A DNA stretch of 7,054 nucleotides from the NCBI GenBank assembly GCA_021156245.1, contig JAJNBO010000131.1, positions 1 through 7,054 on the forward strand, read 5' to 3'. The position numbers were made by a program, and so were the translations under genes. The notes beneath the pieces are model-generated. The model was not told where the DNA came from and searched no databases. It worked only from the letters and a program-made list of their open reading frames with translations. Positions 1 to 5,329 of this stretch are shown piece after piece. This DNA comes from Ramlibacter sp. (GTDB lineage Bacteria; Pseudomonadota; Gammaproteobacteria; Burkholderiales; Burkholderiaceae_C). Positions within the stretch are counted from its first letter, which is position 1; each line of letters opens with the position of its first letter.

Positions 1-2
1 CC

Positions 3-686
<684 letters not shown>

Positions 687-1151
687 TCAGGCCGGGCTGG
701 AGCGCAGCCCGTAGACCTGCCCGTTGACGTACAGGAATTCCGCCCGGACCACGGCTTCCGCTTTCGGGTCCTGCAGCGTATAGCCTAGGATGCCGACCGT
801 AGCACCCACGGCAACCGGCTCCACCTTCCATGCCTGCAGCCGGGTGAGCGGGGCGAGTTCCACCTCCCACCTGCGCTCCTTGCGCGCCGGCGCGATCGCC
901 TTGGCGAGCAAGGCCTTGCCGTCGACGCTGGCGGACTGCGCGGGCACGGCGCGCTTCGCCAGGTCCCCCGGCAGCTTGTAATCGGGCTCCAGTTCCACGA
1001 TCAGTTCGGCGTGGGGGTTCTGCCAGGTGACCTTGACGACCTTGCCTTCGATGAAGACGGGCTGGTCGACGTTGAAGCTGCTCCACCCGTGGTGGGCGCG
1101 TGCGGCGAACGGCAGGGCCAGGGCGGCCATCAGGCAGGTGCGGCGTTTCAT
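687..1151 (-). CDS. DUF6152-like exported small protein
   Basis: A 154-residue protein that I assign to the DUF6152 family from its overall pattern: a signal peptide ending just before HH, a short beta-rich body, and a W-x-NPH motif (W43 to H47). Function is unknown. The N-terminus carries RR at 3-4, a hydrophobic stretch at 7-16, and an AxA signal peptidase site (A17-R18-A19), giving a predicted mature start of H20-H21-G-W. RR followed by T-C-L could also be read as a weak Tat motif. No lipobox is seen. The mature part is about 135 residues with no further membrane segment, so a periplasmic location is expected. It is the last gene of the asparaginase/membrane-protein/DUF6152 cluster, 18 bases after the membrane protein, and has its own strong ribosome site. 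Its TGA abuts the adk stop with no spacer. Family assignment is from memory of the motif; the CDS itself is solid. Confidence 0.87.
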   Translation of the reverse strand: MKRRTCLMAALALPFAARAHHGWSSFNVDQPVFIEGKVVKVTWQNPHAELIVELEPDYKLPGDLAKRAVPAQSASVDGKALLAKAIAPARKERRWEVELAPLTRLQAWKVEPVAVGATVGILGYTLQDPKAEAVVRAEFLYVNGQVYGLRSSPA

Positions 1152-1157
1152 CGGGGT

Positions 1158-1164
1158 TCTCCTT
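1158..1164 (-). promoter_or_regulatory. Ribosome binding site of the DUF6152-like gene
   Basis: On the minus strand the sequence reads AAGGAGA, six bases before the ATG at 1151. It is a near-ideal Shine-Dalgarno sequence, fixes the start, and suggests independent, efficient translation within the operon. Confidence 0.8.
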
Positions 1165-1169
1165 GGGGC

Positions 1170-1589
1170 TCATTTGTACGCGATCCAGCGTCCGCATGCG
1201 ACCACCCCCAGCCAGATCAGGGTCGACAGCACCATCAGTGCGCGCGCGGCGCCGTCGGGGCGAGCCAACGAGCCGCGCGCATGAAACCAGGCCGCGTTGC
1301 ACCCGGCCGCGAAGATGAGCAGCATCTTCAGGGTGAAGGCGCGATTGGACAGCAGGTCGCCGGCCTGGGAGGCAAACATCAGCAGGCCCGAACCGGCAGC
1401 CAGCGAAAAGCCGGTGACCGCGGTCCCCAGGGACAGCCGGGCCAGCGCCTGCAGCGGCAGGTCCGCGCCGCGGCCGAACACCCGCAGCTCCAGCAGGACG
1501 AGATTGCCCAGCAGCAGAGCGATGCCGCAGATGTGGACGATCTCCAGGACCGGGTAGGCCCAGGGATGGGTTTGCAGTCCCGCGAACAT
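1170..1589 (-). CDS. Four-helix membrane protein, DUF6644-like
   Basis: A 139-residue integral membrane protein with four predicted helices at about 12-36, 48-74, 85-103 and 117-137. It resembles the DUF6644 family: an N-terminal WAYPVLEIVH motif, an LxLLELR segment after helix 1, and a terminal GRWIAY. Function is unknown. Histidines H8, H19 and H103 lie at or near helix ends, and such placement in small four-helix proteins can ligate heme or metal; that is inference. The open frame extends upstream to 2075, but that part is a shadow inside the asparaginase gene. The start chosen is the ATG at 1589, which shares one base with the asparaginase TGA (TGATG), implying translational coupling; there is no strong ribosome site of its own. 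It is followed after 18 bases by the exported DUF6152-like gene, its likely partner. Confidence 0.87.
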   Translation of the reverse strand: MFAGLQTHPWAYPVLEIVHICGIALLLGNLVLLELRVFGRGADLPLQALARLSLGTAVTGFSLAAGSGLLMFASQAGDLLSNRAFTLKMLLIFAAGCNAAWFHARGSLARPDGAARALMVLSTLIWLGVVACGRWIAYK

Positions 1590-2524
1590 CAGGGCATCAG
1601 CTCGAGCATGAGCGCGATGCGCGCCTTCACCGGCGACAGGCCCACCGCGGCGGGAATGCGGTCCGATGGCAAGGGCAGCACCCGGCCCTGCGCGCAGCGC
1701 GAGGCGCGTCGCACCGCGACGCCTTGCTGCTGCGCCTCCAGCAGCCCCTCTTCCAGCACCTGATTCAGGCTCCCGTTGCCGGTGCCCGCCACCACCAGTC
1801 CTGCCACCCCATCTTTCACCAGCGCGTCGACCACGGCGCGACCGGCGCCCGCATGGTTCATCACGATCTCCACGCGGGGCCAGGCCACGGGCAGCGGCAG
1901 GATGGGTGCGGCCTGGGCGACCTCCGGCGCGGCCCACGGGCGCAGCACGCGCAGGCGCCCCTCCTCCACGTACGCCAGCGGACCGGCGTCGCCCGAGGAG
2001 TACGCGTCCAGCCGGTACGTGTGCACCTTCTGCACGTCGACTGCGCCGTGCACCGTGCCCGCGAAAGCCACGCACACGCCGCGTGCTTGCGGGTCGGCGG
2101 CGACGGCGACGGCGTCGGCAAGGTTCTGCGGTCCATCGGGCGCCGCCGACGTGGCCGGCCGCATGGCGCCCGTCAGCACCACCGGCTTCGACGGCCGCAG
2201 CACGCAGTGCAGGAAGAAGGCGGTCTCCTCCATGGTGTCGGTGCCGTGCGTGACGACGACACCCGCCACCTCGTCCCGCGCGAGCCAGTGCGCGCAGCGG
2301 CCCGCCAGCGTCGCCCAGATCGCGAAGTCCATGTCCTTGCTGTCGACCTGCGCGACCTGTTCGGCGTGCAGGCGCATGTTGGCGGGAACGGCGACACCCT
2401 GCAGCAGGGTGTCGACGCCCACCTCCGCGGCCCGGTAGCCGAGGTTGTCGCCGGCCGTTGCGGCGCGGCCGGCGATCGTCCCGCCGGTGCCCAGTACCAC
2501 GATTTCTTCACGACGCACTTGCAT
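1589..2524 (-). CDS. L-asparaginase (cytoplasmic, AnsA/AnsB-type)
   Basis: Hydrolyses L-asparagine, and often glutamine to a lesser degree, to the acid plus ammonia. The 311-residue product has both active-site signatures of the bacterial asparaginase family: GTGGTIAG at 12-19 with nucleophile T16, and [11 protein letters not shown] at 91-101 with T95 and D96. S62 in QVDSKDM fits the substrate-binding serine, and K166 in VDVQKVHT fits the catalytic lysine of the T-D-K triad. The DGPQN motif is at 130-134. There is no signal peptide ([15 protein letters not shown] begins directly with the first strand), so it should be cytoplasmic, unlike periplasmic E. coli AnsB. It heads the three-gene minus-strand operon, and its TGA overlaps the next gene's ATG. 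The ribosome site is poor (GGGCGGGA directly before the ATG), so the start is the least certain part. A LexA operator ends 12 bases above the start codon, suggesting possible SOS control. I give no gene symbol because type I versus type II is not clear by eye. Confidence 0.94.
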   Translation of the reverse strand: MQVRREEIVVLGTGGTIAGRAATAGDNLGYRAAEVGVDTLLQGVAVPANMRLHAEQVAQVDSKDMDFAIWATLAGRCAHWLARDEVAGVVVTHGTDTMEETAFFLHCVLRPSKPVVLTGAMRPATSAAPDGPQNLADAVAVAADPQARGVCVAFAGTVHGAVDVQKVHTYRLDAYSSGDAGPLAYVEEGRLRVLRPWAAPEVAQAAPILPLPVAWPRVEIVMNHAGAGRAVVDALVKDGVAGLVVAGTGNGSLNQVLEEGLLEAQQQGVAVRRASRCAQGRVLPLPSDRIPAAVGLSPVKARIALMLELMP

Positions 2525-2535
2525 TCCCGCCCAAA

Positions 2536-2551
2536 CTGTTCAAAAATACAG
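2536..2551. promoter_or_regulatory. LexA operator (SOS box) 1
   Basis: CTGT at 2536-2539, eight bases, then ACAG at 2548-2551: an exact match to the CTGT-N8-ACAG core of the proteobacterial SOS box, with an AT-rich centre (TCAAAAAT). It lies on the asparaginase side of the divergent region, 12 bases from that gene's start codon and 45 bases before lexA. LexA binding here should repress lexA and could block RNA polymerase on the minus strand, where a weak -10-like TATTTT (2548 to 2543) overlaps it. Match is seen directly; binding is inferred. Confidence 0.85.
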
Positions 2552-2565
2552 ATACTGGATATCAA
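2537..2565 (+). promoter_or_regulatory. Candidate lexA promoter overlapping both SOS boxes
   Basis: A -10-like TATCAA (2560-2565) sits 17 bases after a poor -35-like TGTTCA (2537-2542). Each matches the sigma-70 consensus only in part (4/6 and 3/6). Transcription would start near 2572 and leave a leader of about 24 bases. Both elements lie inside LexA operators, as expected for an autoregulated promoter. Placement is tentative. Confidence 0.35.
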
Positions 2566-2572
2566 CACAGTA
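2553..2572. promoter_or_regulatory. LexA operator (SOS box) 2
   Basis: TACTG at 2553-2557, ten bases, then CAGTA at 2568-2572: perfect outer arms of the 20-base consensus TACTG-N10-CAGTA. The inner core is CTGG-N8-ACAG, one base off CTGT. It adjoins box 1, with centres 19 bases apart (nearly two helical turns), so two LexA dimers could bind on nearly the same face. Two operators before lexA is the arrangement known in E. coli. Confidence 0.85.
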
Positions 2573-2581
2573 AGCCCCTGC

Positions 2582-2587
2582 AAGGAG
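2582..2587 (+). promoter_or_regulatory. Ribosome binding site of lexA
   Basis: AAGGAG ending eight bases before the ATG at 2596. It favours the first ATG of an ATG-ATG pair; the second (2599) would be 11 bases away. It also excludes in-frame codons reaching back to 2458, which lie upstream of the SOS boxes. Confidence 0.8.
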
Positions 2588-2595
2588 CCCCCGCC

Positions 2596-3270
2596 ATGAT
2601 GGACACGCCGAAGCTCACCGCGCGCCAGCAACAGATTCTGGACCTGATCCAGAGTGCCATCGCACGGACGGGCGCGCCGCCCACCCGCGCGGAGATCGCC
2701 GCGGAGCTGGGGTTCAAGTCCGCCAACGCGGCGGAGGAGCACCTGCAGGCGCTGGCGCGCAAGGGCGCCATCGAGCTCGTGAGCGGCACGTCGCGCGGCA
2801 TCCGCCTGAAGAGCGAGACGCTGCGCTCCATCAACGAATCGCGCAACAAGCAGTTCTCCCTCACGCTGCAAGGCATGGCGCAACTGGCCCTGCCGCTGGT
2901 GGGCCGCGTTGCGGCCGGCTCGCCCATCCTGGCGCAGGAACACGTCGACCAGACGTACTACGTGGAAAGCGGCCTTTTCCAGCGCCGGCCCGACTACCTG
3001 CTCAAGGTGCGCGGCATGTCGATGCGCGACGCCGGCATCATGGACGGCGACCTCCTCGCTGTGCAGTCCACCCGCGACGCCAAGAACGGCCAGATCATCG
3101 TGGCGCGCCTCGGCGACGACGTCACGGTCAAGCGCTTCCGCCGCAACAAGCACCTCATCGAGCTGCACGCGGAAAACCCCGACTACCCCACCATCGTGGT
3201 GGAGCCCGGCGAACCCTTCGAAGTCGAAGGCGTGGCCGTCGGTCTCATCCGCAACACGATGCTCATGTAA
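2596..3270 (+). CDS. lexA: LexA repressor, SOS master regulator
   Basis: Represses SOS genes and, when RecA filaments form on damaged DNA, cleaves itself. The 224-residue protein has an N-terminal winged helix-turn-helix (about 7-70; [12 protein letters not shown], then [11 protein letters not shown] with recognition helix at about 41-54) and a C-terminal S24 peptidase-like domain. The self-cleavage bond is A107-G108 in [10 protein letters not shown]. The catalytic dyad is S142 ([13 protein letters not shown]) and K179 (DDVTVKRF), and the C-terminal [10 protein letters not shown] is typical. All catalytic residues are present, so it should be cleavable. The hinge between GIRL and LPLVGRV is about 20 residues longer than in E. 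coli (202 aa), including a segment [17 protein letters not shown] believe this is usual in betaproteobacteria. Two LexA operators lie 23-60 bases upstream, so it is autoregulated. It is divergent from asparaginase; a small unknown gene follows on the same strand after 113 bases. Confidence 0.98.
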   Translation: MMDTPKLTARQQQILDLIQSAIARTGAPPTRAEIAAELGFKSANAAEEHLQALARKGAIELVSGTSRGIRLKSETLRSINESRNKQFSLTLQGMAQLALPLVGRVAAGSPILAQEHVDQTYYVESGLFQRRPDYLLKVRGMSMRDAGIMDGDLLAVQSTRDAKNGQIIVARLGDDVTVKRFRRNKHLIELHAENPDYPTIVVEPGEPFEVEGVAVGLIRNTMLM

Positions 3271-3299
3271 CCCCCGCGGCGTCCGCAGGTGGCAGGCGT

Positions 3300-3317
3300 A
3301 TGGCGGGGCACCGCCAT
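3300..3317 (+). terminator. Hairpin after lexA, possible weak terminator
   Basis: A perfect 7-base inverted repeat, ATGGCGG (3300-3306) and CCGCCAT (3311-3317), with loop GGCA. A second, smaller hairpin, TGCGG/CCGCA with loop CCG, follows at 3323-3335. Neither is followed by a run of T, so an intrinsic terminator is doubtful; it could instead attenuate or stabilise the lexA message before the next gene. Confidence 0.35.
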
Positions 3318-3371
3318 CACCCTGCGGCCGCCGCATTCCCAGCAATCCTGCCTGTGCCCACCCCGAAATCC

Positions 3372-3376
3372 AGGAG
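3372..3376 (+). promoter_or_regulatory. Ribosome binding site of the small gene after lexA
   Basis: AGGAG seven bases before the ATG at 3384. It selects this start over the in-frame ATG at 3300, which lies inside the hairpin and has no such site. Confidence 0.7.
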
Positions 3377-3383
3377 CTGTCAC

Positions 3384-3692
3384 ATGGCAACCGCATTCCT
3401 TCCCCTCGCCAACCTTTTCGCCTCGCTGGACGCGTTCGTCCAGTGGCTGTCTGGCGGCGCCGCGCCGGCGCCGGCGCAACCGCAACGCGAGCCGGTGCGG
3501 CCGCAGCATCCCGCCCGGGTGACCCGCCGCCCGATGTCCGTGCCGCGGGCGCCCAAGCCGCTGCGCGTGGTGCGCGTGATGGAGCCCAGCGCGGCGCGCA
3601 GCACGGCGGGCCGCATGGTCATCTCCGGCCGGCTGTCCGACGTCTGCGCCGAGCTCGACCGGCTGGCCGCGCTGGAAGCCCGCGGCCATTGA
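3384..3692 (+). CDS. Small uncharacterised protein downstream of lexA
   Basis: A 102-residue protein I cannot assign to a family. Three parts are visible. Residues 2-23 are a hydrophobic, possibly amphipathic helix (ATAFLPLANLFASLDAFVQW) with few charges. Residues 24-60 are a flexible Ala/Pro/Arg-rich linker. Residues 61-99 are a more ordered segment with RVVRVMEPS and then AGRMVISGRLSDVCAELDRLAALEA, ending in a predicted helix. The good ribosome site, coherent ending and absence of a rival gene support it as real. It lies 113 bases after lexA on the same strand and could be co-transcribed from the SOS-controlled promoter if the hairpin between them is read through. No LexA box is seen directly before it. 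The N-terminal helix is too short and uneven for a confident transmembrane call. Its TGA converges on the DUF1993 gene 13 bases away. Confidence 0.72.
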   Translation: MATAFLPLANLFASLDAFVQWLSGGAAPAPAQPQREPVRPQHPARVTRRPMSVPRAPKPLRVVRVMEPSAARSTAGRMVISGRLSDVCAELDRLAALEARGH

Positions 3693-3705
3693 CGGCCAAG
3701 GCGCG

Positions 3706-4218
3706 TCAGCGCTGCCCGCCGGCGAGGTAGTCGCTCTTGCCGAGGTCCACGCCGTTGTGCCGCAGGATGGCGTACGCGGTGGTGACGTGGAAGAAGAAAT
3801 TGGCGAGTACCCAGGTGGTGAGGTAGGCCTGGCCCTTCATCGTGCGGGTGTTCTTGCCCACGGGGAAGGTGAACTCGGTCTCCTCCTTGCCGTCCACGGC
3901 GCCGGCCGGGACCGTTTCCAGGTACGCGAGCGTCTTCTGGATGCGCGTGCGCAGCTCGCCGAAGGTGGATTCGGTGTCCTCGAACTTGGGCGCCTCCACG
4001 CCGGAGATGCGCGCGATGCCGTTCTTGGCGGCGTCGCAGGCGATCAGCACCTGGCGGGTGAAAGGCAGCATGTCGGGCGCCAGCCGGGCCGTCATCAGCA
4101 CGGAAGGTTCGAACTTGCGCGCCAGCGCATTGGCTTCGGCCTTGTCGAGGATGTGGGTCAGGTTGCGCAGCATGTGCTGGAACACGGGAATGCTGGCGGT
4201 GTACATCGACATGGGCAT
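3706..4218 (-). CDS. DUF1993 family protein (DinB-like four-helix fold)
   Basis: A 170-residue soluble protein matching DUF1993, a family in the DinB/YfiT-like helical superfamily. Molecular function is unknown; relatives with known activity are metal-dependent thiol transferases, but that cannot be transferred here. Visible family features: the N-terminal MYTASIPVFQHMLRNL (H15), KFEPSVLMTARLAPDMLPFTRQV in the second helix region, FTFPVGKNTRTMKGQAYL at about 127-143, and the C-terminal FHVTTAYAILRHNGV (H144, H154) followed by LGKSDYLAG. Upstream in-frame sequence to 4305 contains no conserved residues; the ATG at 4218 has an AAGGAGA site seven bases away and gives the usual family start. It is divergent from the dehydrogenase gene (95 bases between starts), sharing a promoter region, and convergent with the small gene after lexA. 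Confidence 0.93.
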   Translation of the reverse strand: MPMSMYTASIPVFQHMLRNLTHILDKAEANALARKFEPSVLMTARLAPDMLPFTRQVLIACDAAKNGIARISGVEAPKFEDTESTFGELRTRIQKTLAYLETVPAGAVDGKEETEFTFPVGKNTRTMKGQAYLTTWVLANFFFHVTTAYAILRHNGVDLGKSDYLAGGQR

Positions 4219-4225
4219 CCGGGAG

Positions 4226-4232
4226 TCTCCTT
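4226..4232 (-). promoter_or_regulatory. Ribosome binding site of the DUF1993 gene
   Basis: AAGGAGA on the minus strand, seven bases before the ATG at 4218. Two further in-frame ATGs (codons 3 and 5) lie 13 and 19 bases away and fit less well. Confidence 0.8.
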
Positions 4233-4250
4233 GAGGGGTGGAAGGGCCGG

Positions 4251-4306
4251 ATGCTAACCCTCGCCACGCAGCCCTGCCGTCGCCCTTGCGGGAGCCAAGG
4301 CACAAT
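4251..4306. promoter_or_regulatory. Divergent promoter region between DUF1993 and dehydrogenase genes
   Basis: The 95-base gap between the two start codons must hold both promoters. On the + strand, CACAAT at 4301-4306 is a plausible -10 only eight bases before the ATG at 4314, implying a transcript with little or no leader; no convincing -35 is visible. On the minus strand, TAGCAT (4256 to 4251) is a weak -10-like match. No clear operator or inverted repeat is seen. Confidence 0.3.
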
Positions 4307-4313
4307 CGAGGGA

Positions 4314-5321
4314 ATGAACATCGTGATCCTCGACGACTACCAGGATGCGGTACGCAAGCTGCAATGCGCCGCGAAACTGGAGGCCTACCCGGCCAAGGTC
4401 TTCACCAACACCGTCAAGGGCATCGGCCAACTTTCCGTGCGCCTGCGGGACGCCGACGTGATCGTCCTGATCCGCGAGCGCACCCAGATCTCCCGCCAGC
4501 TCGTTGAAAAACTCCCCCGCCTGAAGCTGATCTCGCAGACCGGCCGCGTCGGCGCGCACGTCGACATCGAGGCCTGCACCGAACGCGGCATCGCCGTGGC
4601 CGAAGGCGTCGGCTCGCCGGTCGCACCCGCGGAACTGACCTGGGCGCTGATCATGACGGCCATGCGGCGCCTGCCGCAGTACATCGCCAGCCTGAAGCAC
4701 GGGGCGTGGCAGCAGTCGGGCATGAAGGCCGCTTCGATGCCGCCGAACTTTGGCGTGGGCATGGTGCTGCGCGGCAAGACCCTCGGCATCTGGGGCTACG
4801 GCAAGATCGGGCAGCTGGTGGCCGGCTACGGCAAGGCGTTCGGCATGCGGGTGCAGGTGTGGGGGAGCCCCGAATCGCGGGCCCGGGCTGAGGCCGATGG
4901 CCTGCTGGCGGCGCCGAGCCGCGAGGCGCTCTTCGCCGACAGCGACGTGCTGTCCCTGCATTTGCGGCTGAACGAGGAGACCTTCGGCGCCGTGCGGCTG
5001 GAGGACCTGAACCGCATGAAGCCCACCTCGCTGCTGGTGAACACCTCGCGTGCCGAGCTGATCGAACCGGAGGCGCTGATCGCCGCGCTGAACCGCGGAC
5101 GCCCGGGCATGGCCGCCATCGACGTGTTCGAAAGCGAGCCCATCCTGCAAGGCCATGCGCTGCTGCGGCTGGAGAACTGCATCTGCACGCCCCACATCGG
5201 CTACGTGGAGCAGGAAAGCTACGAACTCTATTTCGGCGCGGCGTTCGACAACGTCGTCAACTTCATCAAGGGCACGCCCACGAACATCGTGAACCCGGGC
5301 GCCCTGCAAGTCCGCCGCTGA
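4314..5321 (+). CDS. D-2-hydroxyacid dehydrogenase family protein
   Basis: NAD(P)-dependent oxidoreductase interconverting a D-2-hydroxyacid and a 2-oxoacid; the actual substrate cannot be read from sequence. The 335-residue protein has the family layout: N-terminal substrate-domain strand (MNIVILDDYQDAV), QTGRVGAHVD at 75-84, the Rossmann motif GIWGYGKIG at 158-166, and the catalytic set R246 (NTSRAEL), E275 (DVFESEP) and H294 (CTPHIGYVEQES). The last motif has GYVEQ instead of the common GGxT, marking a subgroup distinct from phosphoglycerate dehydrogenase. After the second Rossmann strand the sequence is VQVWGSPESRARA, with no aspartate where NAD-specific members usually have one, so NADP use is possible. 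The start fits family convention; upstream in-frame sequence to 4251 is non-conserved. GAGGGA touches the ATG and is too close to be a good ribosome site. The MFS gene follows 8 bases later, probably co-transcribed. Confidence 0.95.
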   Translation: MNIVILDDYQDAVRKLQCAAKLEAYPAKVFTNTVKGIGQLSVRLRDADVIVLIRERTQISRQLVEKLPRLKLISQTGRVGAHVDIEACTERGIAVAEGVGSPVAPAELTWALIMTAMRRLPQYIASLKHGAWQQSGMKAASMPPNFGVGMVLRGKTLGIWGYGKIGQLVAGYGKAFGMRVQVWGSPESRARAEADGLLAAPSREALFADSDVLSLHLRLNEETFGAVRLEDLNRMKPTSLLVNTSRAELIEPEALIAALNRGRPGMAAIDVFESEPILQGHALLRLENCICTPHIGYVEQESYELYFGAAFDNVVNFIKGTPTNIVNPGALQVRR

Positions 5322-5329
5322 ACGTCCCC

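Noticed and set aside
1590..2075. Upstream extension of the membrane-protein frame to 301 residues
   Set aside because: The extra part lies within asparaginase and reads as Arg/Gly/Ala-rich filler; the ATG at 1589 with TGATG overlap gives a compact four-helix protein.
2458..2595. Upstream extension of lexA
   Set aside because: It would place the start inside asparaginase and translate through both SOS boxes; the ATG at 2596 has a proper ribosome site and the normal LexA N-terminus.
2173..3396. A 407-codon open frame on the minus strand opposite lexA
   Set aside because: It is antisense to lexA and then runs through asparaginase in a wrong frame; the product is Arg/His/Ala-rich with no family pattern, as expected for the reverse strand of a GC-rich gene.
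3461..3480. Short GCCGGCGCCGGCG-type repeat
   Set aside because: It is the codon-level result of an Ala-Pro linker in the small protein and does not recur elsewhere.
3706..4218. A link between the DinB-like fold of the DUF1993 protein and the nearby lexA SOS control
   Set aside because: The shared name comes from a Bacillus damage-inducible gene; no LexA box lies before this gene, so proximity alone does not support SOS regulation.
4254..5309. A 351-codon minus-strand frame opposite the dehydrogenase
   Set aside because: The + strand carries a complete catalytic dehydrogenase; the reverse frame is His/Gln/Arg-rich with no domain.
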